Notes under the pieces: generated by a model | The model's database searches: none | The model's input: the letters and a program-made list of their open reading frames with translations, nothing else | Told to the model about the DNA's origin: nothing | Position numbers and translations under genes: made by a program | In this document: positions 8,808-17,789 of the stretch, piece by piece | Position numbering within the stretch: the stretch's first letter is position 1 | Layout: the number at the start of each line of letters is the position of its first letter | Assembly (NCBI GenBank): GCA_963754645.1 | Contig: CAVWGP010000011.1 | Location: 868,001 to 932,000 of the forward strand | Reading direction: 5' to 3' | DNA: 64,000 nucleotides | Source: CAVWGP01 sp963754645 | Lineage (GTDB): Bacteria; Pseudomonadota; Alphaproteobacteria; Bin65

Positions 8808-9891
8808 GCGCGGCGCGGAGCTGCTGGCGCAGAATGTCGATCGGGACCCAGCGGTTCTTGCGCTCCACGTACCAGAACGACCAGCCGTTGCAGGCCGGAG
8901 CACCCTGCACAGCGGCGCCGACACGGTGGATCGAGCCGGTCGTCGCGGCGGCGACGATCGTGCCGTCGGCGCGCACCTTGGCCGAATGGCGCTGGCGCTC
9001 GTCGCGCAGGATTTCGCCGGCCGCGATCAGGCCGCGCTCCAGCAGCCAGCCGAACGGAATGCGCGGCTGTTCGCGCTTGCTGTGCGGCCACAGCAGATCG
9101 GGATCGGCAACCGGCCGCACCGCCGCGATGCGCGCGGCGGCGGCGCGCGCGTAGGTTTCGTCGCGCTCGATGCCGATCCAGCCGCGGCCCAGGCGCTTGG
9201 CGACCGCGGCGCTCGTGCCGCTGCCGAGGAAGGGATCGAGCAGCACGTCGCCGGGCTTGCTCGTCGCCTGGATGATGCGCGAGAGCAGCGCATCGGGCTT
9301 TTGCGTCGGGTGCAGTTTCTTGCCGTCGCCGCCCTTGAGCCGCTCGCCGCCCGAGCAGATCGGCAGCAGCCAATCGCTGCGCATTTGCAGGTCGTCGTTC
9401 GCCGCCTTGAGCGCCTCGTAGTTGAAGGTGTAGCGCGCCTCAGCGTCGCGCGAGCACCAGATCAGCGTCTCATGCGCGTTCGAGAAGCGCGTGCCCTTGA
9501 AGTTCGGCATCGGATTGCTCTTGCGCCACACCACGTCGTTGATGACCCAGAAGCCGAGATCCTGCAGGATCGCGCCGACGCGGAAAATATTGTGATACGA
9601 GCCGATGACCCAGAGCGAGGCGGTGGGCTTCATCAGCCGGCGCGCCTCGGCCAGCCATTGCCGGGTGAATTTGTCGTAGGCGGCGAAATCGCGAAACCGG
9701 TCCCAGTCGTCGTCGACGCCGTCGACGCGGCTGTTGTCGGGCCGCAGCAGCTCGCCGCCGAGCTGCAGATTGTAGGGCGGATCCGCGAATACCAGATCGA
9801 CCGAGGCGGGCGGCAGGCCGCGCATCAGCTCGATCGAGTCGCCGCGCAGCACCTCGCCGAGCGGCAGGCGCTTGCGTATCGTGTCGGACAT
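8800..9891 (-). CDS. ccrM: CcrM-type adenine DNA methyltransferase (GANTC)
   Basis: Solitary beta-class N6-adenine methyltransferase that methylates GANTC and helps time the alphaproteobacterial cell cycle. About 363 residues from ATG 9891. Catalytic motif IV DPPYNLQL is at 37-44 and the AdoMet motif I DPFLGSGTSAAV at 219-230, in the reversed order of the beta class. The C-terminal extension with GSIHRVGAAVQGAPACNGW is characteristic of CcrM and separates it from restriction-linked enzymes. No restriction gene is adjacent. The leader holds two GANTC sites and a CtrA-like box. An open frame extends to 9993, but that would translate the regulatory region. Confidence 0.95.
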   Translation of the reverse strand: MSDTIRKRLPLGEVLRGDSIELMRGLPPASVDLVFADPPYNLQLGGELLRPDNSRVDGVDDDWDRFRDFAAYDKFTRQWLAEARRLMKPTASLWVIGSYHNIFRVGAILQDLGFWVINDVVWRKSNPMPNFKGTRFSNAHETLIWCSRDAEARYTFNYEALKAANDDLQMRSDWLLPICSGGERLKGGDGKKLHPTQKPDALLSRIIQATSKPGDVLLDPFLGSGTSAAVAKRLGRGWIGIERDETYARAAAARIAAVRPVADPDLLWPHSKREQPRIPFGWLLERGLIAAGEILRDERQRHSAKVRADGTIVAAATTGSIHRVGAAVQGAPACNGWSFWYVERKNRWVPIDILRQQLRAALN

Positions 9892-9980
9892 GGTCTCGGT
9901 GCTCCCCGGATGAGCCCGCGTGCCAGCGGCACGACCGTGCCGGCGGGCCGTAGCACTCAACCGATAATGAGTTCCCGCGG

Positions 9981-10019
9981 GAATCTGCGTCAAGAGTCAA
10001 TGAGTTAACTGGCAGTAAA
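9981..10019 (-). promoter_or_regulatory. Probable ccrM control region: CtrA-like box and two GANTC sites
   Basis: On the minus strand, TTTA-N7-TTAAC lies at 10004-10019, one mismatch from the CtrA consensus TTAA-N7-TTAAC. Two GANTC sites follow toward ccrM: GAGTC at 9994-9998 and GAATC at 9981-9985, about 90-110 bases before the ATG. In Caulobacter, ccrM is activated by CtrA and its leader contains methylatable GANTC sites, so the same wiring is likely here. The box overlaps the 3' end of rnhB. Confidence 0.6.
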
Positions 10020-10622
10020 GGGCGCCAAGCCGAGCGCGGCCACGGGCGCAAAATGTGCGCGGTGATGCGGCGTCGGCCCCAAGCGCTTGAGGGCGGCGAG
10101 ATGTTCCGCCGTGCCATAGCCGGCATTGCGCTCCCAACCGAAGCCGGGATGGCGCTGGGCCAGCGCCGCCATGATGCCGTCGCGATGGGTCTTGGCCACG
10201 ATCGAGGCGGCGGCGATCGACAGGCTGAGCGCGTCACCGCCGATCACCGAATGCGCGGCGCATGGCAGCGGCGGCGCCCGGTTGCCGTCGATAAGGGCGT
10301 GATCGACCGGGCGCGCCAAGGCCGCGAAGGCGCGCTGCATCGCCAGCATCGTGGCTTCGAGGATGTTGAGCCGCTCGATCTCGCCGACGCCGGCTTCGCC
10401 GATGCCGATCGCGGCATGCGCCGGCAGCGCCATGGCGATCGCGCCGCGCCGCTTCGCTGTGAGCTTCTTCGAATCGTCGATCGCGGCGGCAAGCGTGCCC
10501 GGCAGATCGCCGGCGAGCACCACCGCGGCGGCGATCACGGGGCCGGCCAGCGGCCCGCGGCCCGCCTCGTCGATGCCGCACACGATGCCGCCAAGCAGCC
10601 GCTCCCGGTCGAGTGTCGGCAC
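10005..10622 (-). CDS. rnhB: Ribonuclease HII
   Basis: A 205-residue endonuclease that cleaves RNA in RNA/DNA hybrids and single ribonucleotides in DNA. The N-terminus has the signature CGIDEAGRGPLAGPV with catalytic D18 and E19. Further acidic residues lie in ALIDGNR (about 110), and the family motif SIAAASIVAKTHRD is present. Length is normal for type HII. It is just upstream of ccrM on the same strand, separated by about 113 bases that contain the CtrA-like box. Confidence 0.95.
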   Translation of the reverse strand: MPTLDRERLLGGIVCGIDEAGRGPLAGPVIAAAVVLAGDLPGTLAAAIDDSKKLTAKRRGAIAMALPAHAAIGIGEAGVGEIERLNILEATMLAMQRAFAALARPVDHALIDGNRAPPLPCAAHSVIGGDALSLSIAAASIVAKTHRDGIMAALAQRHPGFGWERNAGYGTAEHLAALKRLGPTPHHRAHFAPVAALGLAPFTAS

Positions 10623-10670
10623 ATCCGGTCTCCGCTGTCGCTTCTTTCGCTTCTCTTATAGCTCTTATAA

Positions 10671-10688
10671 CCGGGCGGGTGCGCCCGG
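10671..10688 (-). terminator. Weak stem-loop after the antiporter gene
   Basis: A perfect 7-bp GC stem (CCGGGCG/CGCCCGG, 4-base loop) lies 11 bases past the antiporter stop. On the minus strand it is followed by TTATAAG rather than a clear T-run. It may be a weak terminator, or it may only separate the antiporter from rnhB. Confidence 0.3.
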
Positions 10689-10698
10689 GCGAGCCAAG

Positions 10699-12036
10699 CT
10701 AACTCGGCGCATCGGTCGGCGGCGAAGGTTTTGCGGCCTCGGCCGCCGGCCGAGACCGGCGTAACCGGCGCATCATCGTCAAGGCGCGTATCCGGCGCAG
10801 CAGCCGCGCCGAGCGCTGCGCCAGCTTGACCAGGCGGCGGCTTTTCACCGCATCGAGCGTGTCGTGCAGCGACGTCATGCCGAGCAGGACGACGCGCAGC
10901 AAGCGCCGGGTCGCCAGCAGCCAGAGCGGCGACAGCAGCAGCGAAAACGCGATGACGGCGACGATCGTCTGGCCGATCTCGCGCGGAATGACGCCGGCGC
11001 GTTCGGCGGCGCCGCCGATGACGAGCGAGAATTCGCCGATCTGCGCCAGCATGACGCCGGCGATGAAGGCATGCGGCCACGGCTCGCGCAGCAGGCCGAG
11101 GATCGCGATATTGAGCAGCGTCTTGGCGACGATCACGGCGAACAGCAGCAAGGCCAAAGTCAGCCAATTGTCGGCGATGAAGCGGATATCGATCAGCAGC
11201 CCGACCGAGAGGAAGAACATCATCAGCAAAACGCTTTGTATCGGCCGCGTGCTTTGGATCGTCGGATGGCGCGCGGTGCTGTTGCCGATCACGAGGCCGG
11301 CGAGAAAGGCGCCGAACGCCGGGGTCAAGCCGGCCAAGCCGGTCAGCGCCGCGCCGCCGGAGCAGAAGGCGAGCCCGGCCAGCGCCACCAGCTCCGGCGG
11401 CGTGCCCTCGCGCCCGAACGGCAGCACCAGGCGCTTGCGCCGCGTCAGCAGCAGCACGATGACGACGAGGCCGGCGCTGGCGCCGATGAACTTGGCCACC
11501 TGCCAGGCGCTGAATTTTTCGCTCGCCATCAAATCGAGCGTAATCAGCATCGGCACCACCGCCAGATCCTGGGCGATCAGGATGCCGACGATGATTTGCC
11601 CGACCGGCTGGCGCAGGATGTTCATTTGTTCGAGCAGCTTGATGACCACGGCCGTGCTGCTCAGCGCCACGATAAAACCCAGAACGACGGCGGCTTCGAT
11701 CGGCCAGCCGGCCAGCAGCGCCGGCGGCACCAGAATCAGCACGGCGAAGCCGATCTGCAGCGCCGCCGCGCCGAGCGAAACGCGCCACACTTCGCGGAAG
11801 GCATAGAGGCTCATTTCCATGCCGATCAGGAACAGCAGGAGCAAGACCCCGAGATCGGCGAAAAACGCGATGCCCTGCCGGTCGCCGACCAAGCCGAGCG
11901 CGGACGGACCCAACGCGACGCCGGCGATGATGTAACCGACGATCGGCGGCTGGCCGAGGCGGCGCATGCCGAGGCCGCAGAGCAGGGCGACGCCCATCAC
12001 CAGCGCGAGGCCGGTCAAGTCTTCCGTATTGTTCAT
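10699..12036 (-). CDS. CPA2-family monovalent cation:proton antiporter
   Basis: A 445-residue inner-membrane transporter with about 12 hydrophobic helices, of the KefB/KefC/RosB Na+/H+ exchanger family. Family hallmarks include GMRRLGQPPIVGYIIAG near the N-terminus, FADLGVLLLLFLIGMEMSL, the helix VVLGFIVALSSTAVVIKLLE, and GLTPAFGAFLAGLVIGNS. The C-terminus is a short Arg-rich tail with no TrkA-N (NAD-binding) domain, so it is not a full KefB/C glutathione-gated channel. The transported ion cannot be told from sequence. Confidence 0.88.
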   Translation of the reverse strand: MNNTEDLTGLALVMGVALLCGLGMRRLGQPPIVGYIIAGVALGPSALGLVGDRQGIAFFADLGVLLLLFLIGMEMSLYAFREVWRVSLGAAALQIGFAVLILVPPALLAGWPIEAAVVLGFIVALSSTAVVIKLLEQMNILRQPVGQIIVGILIAQDLAVVPMLITLDLMASEKFSAWQVAKFIGASAGLVVIVLLLTRRKRLVLPFGREGTPPELVALAGLAFCSGGAALTGLAGLTPAFGAFLAGLVIGNSTARHPTIQSTRPIQSVLLMMFFLSVGLLIDIRFIADNWLTLALLLFAVIVAKTLLNIAILGLLREPWPHAFIAGVMLAQIGEFSLVIGGAAERAGVIPREIGQTIVAVIAFSLLLSPLWLLATRRLLRVVLLGMTSLHDTLDAVKSRRLVKLAQRSARLLRRIRALTMMRRLRRSRPAAEAAKPSPPTDAPS

Positions 12037-12073
12037 CGCGCCATGTTAGCGCGAACCGCGCCGCGGCGCGCGG

Positions 12074-13216
12074 CTAGAATAGGCTGAGCTGGCGGTTGCG
12101 CGGCAGCGGCGGGCGGAATTTCGTCGTATCCGGCGCCGGCATGTCGCGCTCGAGGCCGAGCCGGCGCGCGGCGATGACGAAGCGCTGGCGGATCATCGCC
12201 GCGTAATTGCCCTGTCCGCGCATGCGGGTGCCGAATTCCGCGTCGTTGAGCTTGCCGCCGCGCATCTCGCGCACCAGCGAGAGCACGCGCTCGGCCTTGA
12301 GCGGCGCATGGACATGCAGCCAGTCGGTGACGAGCTCCTTGAGCTCGTGCGGCAGCCGCAGCATGACGAAGGCCGCGCCGCGCGCGCCGGCTGCCTTGGC
12401 CGCCTCCAGGATCGCCTCGATCTCGTGATCGTTGAGCGCCGGAATGATCGGCGCCACCATCACGCCGGTCGGCACGCCGGCCTCGGCCAGTTGCTTGATC
12501 GCGATCAGCCGCCGCGCCGGCGCCGCGGCGCGCGGCTCCATGCGCCGCGCCAGCTCGCGGTCCAAGGTCGTCACCGAAACCGCGACGCGCACCAGGCCCT
12601 TCGCCGCCATCGGCGCCAGGATGTCGAGATCGCGCAGGATGAGCGCCGATTTGGTGACGATGGTCAGCGGGTGATCGTGGCGCGCCAGGACTTCGAGGAG
12701 CGAGCGCGTGATGCGATAGCCGCGCTCCACCGGCTGATAGGGATCGGTGTTGGTGCCCATGGCGATCGGGCGGCAGGCATAGCGCGGATGGGCCAGCTCG
12801 TTTTCCAGCGCCGCCGCCGCATCGGGCTTGGCGAACAGCTTCGTTTCGAAGTCGAGCCCGGGCGAAAGCCCGTAATAGGAATGCGTCGGCCGCGCGAAAC
12901 AATAAACGCAGCCATGCTCGCAGCCGCGATAGGGATTGATCGAGCGATCGAAACCGATATCGGGCGATTGATTGTAGGTGATGACGTGCTTCGCCGCGTC
13001 GACGGCGACCTCGGTGCGCAGCGGCGGCGGGATGTATTCGGTGCCGCCATCCTCGCTCCAGCCTTGATCGAGCCATTCCTCGGCCGCCGGCTCGCGCCGC
13101 AAGCGCTCGAAGCGCCCCGGCGGGTTGAGCGTGGCGCCGCGGCCCTTGCGGTGCAAGGGCGGCTGCACGGCAACCGGCGCCGCCTCCGTTTCGCTGTCTG
13201 GTTCCACCGGTTTCAT
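12074..13216 (-). CDS. PA0069-family radical SAM protein
   Basis: A radical S-adenosylmethionine protein of about 380 residues and unproven reaction. The cluster motif is C99-X3-C103-X2-C106 within RGCEHGCVYCFARP. It is preceded by the family-typical TYNQSPDIGFDRSINPYRGC and followed by PYQPVERGYRITRSLLEVL. The C-terminal half has an SPL-like TIM-barrel pattern (VSVTTLD.ELAR..EPRAA.P..R). I chose ATG 13216 (GGGGG just upstream); ATG 13234 is possible. Confidence 0.85.
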   Translation of the reverse strand: MKPVEPDSETEAAPVAVQPPLHRKGRGATLNPPGRFERLRREPAAEEWLDQGWSEDGGTEYIPPPLRTEVAVDAAKHVITYNQSPDIGFDRSINPYRGCEHGCVYCFARPTHSYYGLSPGLDFETKLFAKPDAAAALENELAHPRYACRPIAMGTNTDPYQPVERGYRITRSLLEVLARHDHPLTIVTKSALILRDLDILAPMAAKGLVRVAVSVTTLDRELARRMEPRAAAPARRLIAIKQLAEAGVPTGVMVAPIIPALNDHEIEAILEAAKAAGARGAAFVMLRLPHELKELVTDWLHVHAPLKAERVLSLVREMRGGKLNDAEFGTRMRGQGNYAAMIRQRFVIAARRLGLERDMPAPDTTKFRPPLPRNRQLSLF

Positions 13217-13376
13217 GGCCCCCAGGCTAACCATTTTTGCGAACTTATCAAGAACAAAAATGGATTTAAAGAGAACATCCGGCCTGCAAGCAGCGCCATG
13301 GCCGGATCGTGCCGGGCTCGCCATCCTGTGCTATGGGCTCCCACCGCCATCCGCGAAATGGCGGGCTGGACCGCGC

Positions 13377-14048
13377 ATGCTGAGCATCGTCATCCCCACT
13401 CTCAATGCGGCGCGGCCGTTGCGCGCCACCTTGGCGGCCCTCGCCGATGAAGCCGGCGGCGCCGACATCGTCGTCGCCGATGGCGGATCGGGCGATGAAA
13501 CTGGCGCCGTGGCGGCCGAGATGGGCGCCCGCGTCGTCACGGCGCCGCGCGGGCGCGGCAGCCAGCTCAGCGCCGGTGCTGCGGCGGCGCGCGGCGATTG
13601 GCTGTTGTTTCTCCACGCCGACACCCGGCTTGCGCCGGGCTGGCGCGCCGTCGTCGATGGCTTCGCGCGCGAAGCCAATGCCGGCCGCGCCGCCGCATTC
13701 CGCCTGCGGCTCGACGATGCCGATCTGCGCGCCCGGCGTATCGAGCGCTGGGCGGCCTGGCGCTGCCGCCGCTTCGGCCTGGCCTATGGCGATCAAGGCT
13801 TGCTGATCGCGCGCCGCTTGTACGACGACGCCGGCGGCTACCGGCCGCTGGCGCTGATGGAAGACGTGTCGCTCATCCGCCGCATCGGGCGCCGCCGCCT
13901 CGTCATGCTCGACCATGCGGCCACGACCTCGGCCGAGCGCTATCGCCGCGACGGCTGGCTCGCGCGTCCGGCGCGCAATCTCGCCTTGCTGGCGCTGTAT
14001 TTTCTCGGCGTGCCGCCCGCCTGGCTCGCCCGGCTCTATGGCCGCTGA
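13377..14048 (+). CDS. TIGR04283-type family 2 glycosyltransferase
   Basis: A 223-residue GT2-fold protein. The N-terminus is MLSIVIPTLNAARPL with the nucleotide-binding motif VVADGGSGDET. The acceptor-side motif LLFLHADT contains the metal-binding Asp. Near the C-terminus come GDQGLLIARRLYDDAGGYRPL and LMEDV. It is the usual partner of TIGR04282 proteins, and such a gene follows one base after its stop. The upstream open frame to 13125 looks non-coding, because the Met at 13377 starts the first beta strand. The sugar and acceptor are unknown. Confidence 0.85.
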   Translation: MLSIVIPTLNAARPLRATLAALADEAGGADIVVADGGSGDETGAVAAEMGARVVTAPRGRGSQLSAGAAAARGDWLLFLHADTRLAPGWRAVVDGFAREANAGRAAAFRLRLDDADLRARRIERWAAWRCRRFGLAYGDQGLLIARRLYDDAGGYRPLALMEDVSLIRRIGRRRLVMLDHAATTSAERYRRDGWLARPARNLALLALYFLGVPPAWLARLYGR

Positions 14049-14049
14049 C

Positions 14050-14698
14050 ATGCAGCGCCATGTCATCATATTCGCCAAGGTGCCGCGCCTGGGCGCGGTG
14101 AAAACCCGGCTCGCGCGCGACATCGGCCCGCTCGCGGCGCTGCGGTTTTACGAGGCGACGCTTTCGGCCTTGGTCGAGCGCGTCGCGCGTGACCGGCGCT
14201 GGCGCTGCATTCTGTCGGTCGCGCCGGACGGTTTTGCCGGAGCGGCACGGCGCGTCTGGCGCCGGCTGGCCGAGGAGCGTCGCCATTGTCGCGCAGGGCG
14301 GCGGCGATCTTGGCGCGCGCATGCAACGCGCCTTCGACGCGTTGCCGCCCGGGCCGGCTGTTCTCGTCGGCAGCGATATTCCCGATCTCGGCCCGCGCCA
14401 GATCGCGGCGGCCTTCGCCGCGCTCGGGCGGCGGCCGCTCGTGTTCGGCCCGGCGCTGGATGGCGGTTTCTGGCTCGTCGGGCAAAGACGGCTGCAGCCG
14501 CAGCCGGGCCTGTTTGCCGGCGTGCGCTGGTCGAGCGCCAGCGCGCTCGCCGATACCATTGCCAATATCCCGCCCGGCCTGTGCCACGCTTTGCTCGATC
14601 CGCTGAGCGATGTCGATGATGGCGCCGCCTATGGCCGCGCGATGGCGCGGGCGCGCGCGCTGGCGCGCTCGCTCGCCCCATCGCACCGCATCTGCTAA
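14050..14698 (+). pseudogene. TIGR04282/DUF2064 glycosyltransferase-like gene with +1 frameshift
   Basis: The first part (ATG 14050, MQRHVIIFAKVPRLGAVKTR) and the second part (VAIVAQGGGDLGARM, VGSDIPDLGP, ALDGGFWLVG) together match the DUF2064 nucleotidyltransferase-fold family. They lie in different frames. The break is between about 14250 and 14285, near GTCTGGCGCCGGC; removing one base there restores a single frame of about 215 codons (649 bases = 3n+1). It is coupled to the upstream GT2 gene. Either an inactivating frameshift or a sequence error is possible. The second half is conserved with no stops, which favours recent origin or error. Confidence 0.75.
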
Positions 14699-14746
14699 GC
14701 TGCACGATTGCTAGGCGCACCGGCGCGGCGAGGAGGCTGTGCGACC

Positions 14747-15268
14747 ATGACGGAACGGGACCAGGGAAAAAATACGCCCGGCAAGCGCGCGCCCCAGGGC
14801 GCCTTCGCGGCGCCGGATCACGATCACGGGCATTGCATGGACGAAGCGCTGGCGGCGGCCGAGGCGCAGTGCCGCGCCCGCGGCGCGCGTCTCACGCCGC
14901 AGCGCCGGCGCGTCCTGGAACTGGTGTGGAATTCGCACGCGCCGGTCGGCGCCTATTCGCTGCTCGACCGCATGCGTGAAGCGGGCGAACGCGCCCAGCC
15001 GCCCACCGTCTACCGCGCGCTCGATTTTCTCGTCGGCCAGCGCCTGGTGCATCGCATCGAGTCGCTCAACGCCTATGTCGGCTGCGCGCGCCCGGCGGAT
15101 AAGCATGTCGGGCAATTTCTCATTTGCACGCGCTGCCGCACAGCGGCGGAGCTCGACGATGCCGCGATTACCGCGGCGATCGCGCGCCGCGCCGGCGAGG
15201 TCGGTTTCTCGGTGACCCAAGCCACGGTCGAGATCGCCGGCCTGTGTCCCAATTGCCGCGCCGGATGA
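14747..15268 (+). CDS. zur: Zinc uptake regulator Zur (Fur family)
   Basis: A 173-residue Fur-family repressor. The N-terminal winged helix includes RLTPQRRRVLELVW and PPTVYRALDFL. The C-terminal domain has the structural zinc pairs C127-X2-C130 (ICTRC) and C167-X2-C170 (LCPNC). The N-terminus carries a short His/Cys stretch (DHDHGHC). It directly precedes znuC and znuB, which identifies it as Zur rather than Fur. The ATG at 14747 follows an AGGAGG ribosome site. No Zur box was recognised in the short upstream gap. Confidence 0.9.
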   Translation: MTERDQGKNTPGKRAPQGAFAAPDHDHGHCMDEALAAAEAQCRARGARLTPQRRRVLELVWNSHAPVGAYSLLDRMREAGERAQPPTVYRALDFLVGQRLVHRIESLNAYVGCARPADKHVGQFLICTRCRTAAELDDAAITAAIARRAGEVGFSVTQATVEIAGLCPNCRAG

Positions 15269-15272
15269 CGCG

Positions 15273-16037
15273 GTGAGCGAGGTGACCCCGCCGCTCGTCG
15301 CCGCCAAAGGCGTGTCGTTGGCGCTCGGCGGCGCCACCGTGCTGGAGCGGATCGATCTCGCGGTCCATGCCCGCGAACTGGTGTCGCTGATCGGCCCGAA
15401 CGGCTCGGGCAAAACGACCTTGATCCGCATTCTCCTCGGCCTCGCGGCGCCCGATGGCGGCACGGTCGAACGGCGCCCGGGTTTGCGCGTCGGCTACGTG
15501 CCGCAAAAACTCGCGATCGACCGCAGCCTGCCGCTCACCGCCATGCGGTTCCTGGCGCTGCATCGCGCGGTGCCGCGCGACAAGCGCCGCGCCGCGCTCG
15601 CGGAAGCCGGCATCGGCCATGCCGGCGAGCGCGCGGTGCAGGATCTCTCGGGCGGCGAGTTTCAGCGCCTGCTGCTGGCGCGCGCGCTGCTCGCCGATCC
15701 CGATCTCCTCGTGCTCGACGAGCCGGCGCAGGGCATCGACATCAACGGCCAGGTCGAGCTTTACCGCCGCATCGCGGCGCTGCGCGCGCAACGCGGCTGC
15801 GGCATCCTCCTGGTGTCGCACGATCTCCACCTCGTCATGGCCGAAACCGACACGGTGTTCTGCATCAACCATCACGTGTGCTGCACCGGCAAGCCCGAAT
15901 CGGTCGCCAACGATCCGGCCTATATCGCCCTGTTCGGCAAATCGGCGGCGGCCACGCTCGGCGTTTACGCGCACCGGCACGATCACGAGCACGATCTCGC
16001 CGGCCACGTGCACGACACGCACGGCCACCGCCACTAG
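15273..16037 (+). CDS. znuC: Zinc ABC transporter ATP-binding protein
   Basis: A 254-residue ATPase of the ZnuABC high-affinity Zn2+ importer. Walker A GPNGSGKT is at 41-48, the signature LSGGEFQRLLLARALL at about 129-144, Walker B LLVLDEPAQGID, and the H-loop in LLVSHDLHLV. It starts with GTG 4 bases after zur. The last ~25 residues are His/Asp-rich (HRHDHEHD ... HGHRH), a probable zinc-binding tail seen in some ZnuC proteins. Followed immediately by the permease gene. Confidence 0.93.
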   Translation: MSEVTPPLVAAKGVSLALGGATVLERIDLAVHARELVSLIGPNGSGKTTLIRILLGLAAPDGGTVERRPGLRVGYVPQKLAIDRSLPLTAMRFLALHRAVPRDKRRAALAEAGIGHAGERAVQDLSGGEFQRLLLARALLADPDLLVLDEPAQGIDINGQVELYRRIAALRAQRGCGILLVSHDLHLVMAETDTVFCINHHVCCTGKPESVANDPAYIALFGKSAAATLGVYAHRHDHEHDLAGHVHDTHGHRH

Positions 16038-16040
16038 CCG

Positions 16041-16832
16041 ATGGACGATTTTTTTCTCCGCGCGGTGCTGGCCGGACTCGCCGTGGCAATCGTCGCCGGG
16101 CCGTTCGGCTGCTTCGTCGTGTGGCGCGGCATGTCCTATGTCGGCGAGACTTTGGCGCACACGGCGCTGTTCGGCGTGGCGCTCGGATTCCTGTTCGATA
16201 TCGACGCGATCCTCGGCATGATTCTCGCGGTCGGCGCGGCGGCGGCATTTTTAGCGCTGATGGAGCGGACGCGGCGCGTGCGCGGCGACACCGTCCTCGG
16301 CATCCTCGCCTCGCTCAGCCTGGCGGGCGGCCTGATCGCCGTTTCGACGGTCGGCACGATCCGCATCGATCTCTTCGCCTATTTGTTCGGCGACATCCTC
16401 GCGGTCCAACGGTCCGATTTATTTTTGAGCGCCGGCGGCGGCGCGCTGGCGCTGGCGCTGCTCGCCTGGACGTGGCGCGCGCTGCTCTCGGCGACGGCGC
16501 ATGCCGAGCTGGCGCGCATCGACGGGATCAATGTCGATGCCGTGAATTTGCTGTTCATGCTGTTGCTCGCGTTCGTGATCGCGGCGGCGGGCCGCACGGT
16601 GGGAATTCTGCTCGTGATCGCGTTGCTGGTGATACCCGCCGCCGCCGCGCGCCGCTTCGCGCGCTCGCCCGAGGAGATGGCGATCGCGGCGGCCTTGATC
16701 GGCGGCATCGCGGTGTTGGCCGGCCTGTGGAGCTCGCTGCGTTGGGACACGCCGGCGGGTCCCAGCATCGTCATCGCCGCCGGTATCGTTTGCGGCGCGG
16801 TGTGGGCCGTGCCGCGCGGCCGGCGCCAATGA
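16041..16832 (+). CDS. znuB: Zinc ABC transporter permease
   Basis: A 263-residue inner-membrane permease of the ABC-3 (metal) family with about eight transmembrane helices. Typical stretches are AGPFGCFVVWRGMSYVGETLAHTALFGVALG near the N-terminus and GRTVGILLVIALLVIPAAAAR near residue 190. It lies 3 bases after znuC and completes zur-znuC-znuB. The binding protein znuA is not in the window. It ends 3 bases from the convergent membrane-protein gene. Confidence 0.93.
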   Translation: MDDFFLRAVLAGLAVAIVAGPFGCFVVWRGMSYVGETLAHTALFGVALGFLFDIDAILGMILAVGAAAAFLALMERTRRVRGDTVLGILASLSLAGGLIAVSTVGTIRIDLFAYLFGDILAVQRSDLFLSAGGGALALALLAWTWRALLSATAHAELARIDGINVDAVNLLFMLLLAFVIAAAGRTVGILLVIALLVIPAAAARRFARSPEEMAIAAALIGGIAVLAGLWSSLRWDTPAGPSIVIAAGIVCGAVWAVPRGRRQ

Positions 16833-16835
16833 CGT

Positions 16836-17789
16836 TTAGCGCAGCCGCGGCCAATCGATCGTGGCCGTGCCGGGCTCCCCCGGCAGAAACGCCACCGGAA
16901 CCCGCTTGCCGATGACGAACTTGCCGAGATGCTTTTCCGGCACGCGGTGGACGCCTTGCGACGCGAAGGGCGGCGTGCCGTCCTCGGGCTCGACTTGAAA
17001 GGCAAGATAGATCATCGGATCCTTGGCCTTGCTGGCATCGAGTTTGGCGCCGGGCGCCATCTGGCCCGCCGTGGCGCCGGTGTGCGAAACGGATTGAATG
17101 ACGGCCTGCCCCTTGCTGCCCTCGGCGATCACGTCGTCGGCACGGCGGACCTTGTCGGCGCGCAGATTGCCCGCGACTCCCGGCACGTTGAACGTCCCGC
17201 CCGGCGTCGATAGCGCGCCGTGCGCCGCGGGTGCCGCGCCCGGCGGCTGCGCCGCCGGCGCCGCGCGATCGATCTCCACTTTGAGCGGATTCGCCGGATC
17301 GACGCGAAGGTTCAGCGTCATGCCCGGCTGAATCGCGCCGAAATTCAGGCGTCCGAGCATGGTCCGCGCCGCGGCCTCGTAGTCGGCGCGGCCCGGCAGC
17401 GAAACGCGCAAGCGCACCTCGATCACGGCATAGATATTGTTGATCGTGGTGCCGGTGTCGCGCACCGCGAGCACAAGGCCGGTGCCGGGCAGGCCGTAGG
17501 TGAGAAGTTTCTGGTCGCCTTGCATCATGCCGCGCACCGCGCGGCGCGCATAAAAAATCAGGCCGCCAACGACGGCGAGCGTGGCCAGCGTTATCGCAAC
17601 GGCGATCCAAATGAACGAGTTGACGAAGGACGGGGCGAGGCCGGCGCCGCTGACGACGCGTCGCGGGTTCTGCATCGCGCTATCGACCGCCGATGACGTG
17701 AACCACAACGTCAGGCCGAAGATAAATCCGCCAAGCACGAGGGTCGCAACGGCGACGACAATCAACAGGCGTTTGATGGCGGGGGTCAT
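16836..17789 (-). CDS. Membrane protein of unknown function with two related domains
   Basis: A 317-residue protein with TM1 at about 7-30 and TM2 at about 57-80. Two similar soluble modules follow. Module 1 (about 95-172) reads GLPGTGLVLAVRDTGTTINN ... V.L.VSLPGR..YE..., then PGMTLNLRVDPANPLKVEID. Module 2 (about 222-315) reads GQAVIQSVSHTGAT ... F.VEPEDG.PPFASQGVHRVPEKHL, ending in RVPVAFLPGEPGTATIDW. A Pro/Ala linker joins them. The pattern resembles small beta-barrel modules in actinobacterial DUF3592/SHOCT-like proteins, but I cannot name the function. Monocistronic and convergent with znuB. Confidence 0.7.
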   Translation of the reverse strand: MTPAIKRLLIVVAVATLVLGGFIFGLTLWFTSSAVDSAMQNPRRVVSGAGLAPSFVNSFIWIAVAITLATLAVVGGLIFYARRAVRGMMQGDQKLLTYGLPGTGLVLAVRDTGTTINNIYAVIEVRLRVSLPGRADYEAAARTMLGRLNFGAIQPGMTLNLRVDPANPLKVEIDRAAPAAQPPGAAPAAHGALSTPGGTFNVPGVAGNLRADKVRRADDVIAEGSKGQAVIQSVSHTGATAGQMAPGAKLDASKAKDPMIYLAFQVEPEDGTPPFASQGVHRVPEKHLGKFVIGKRVPVAFLPGEPGTATIDWPRLR

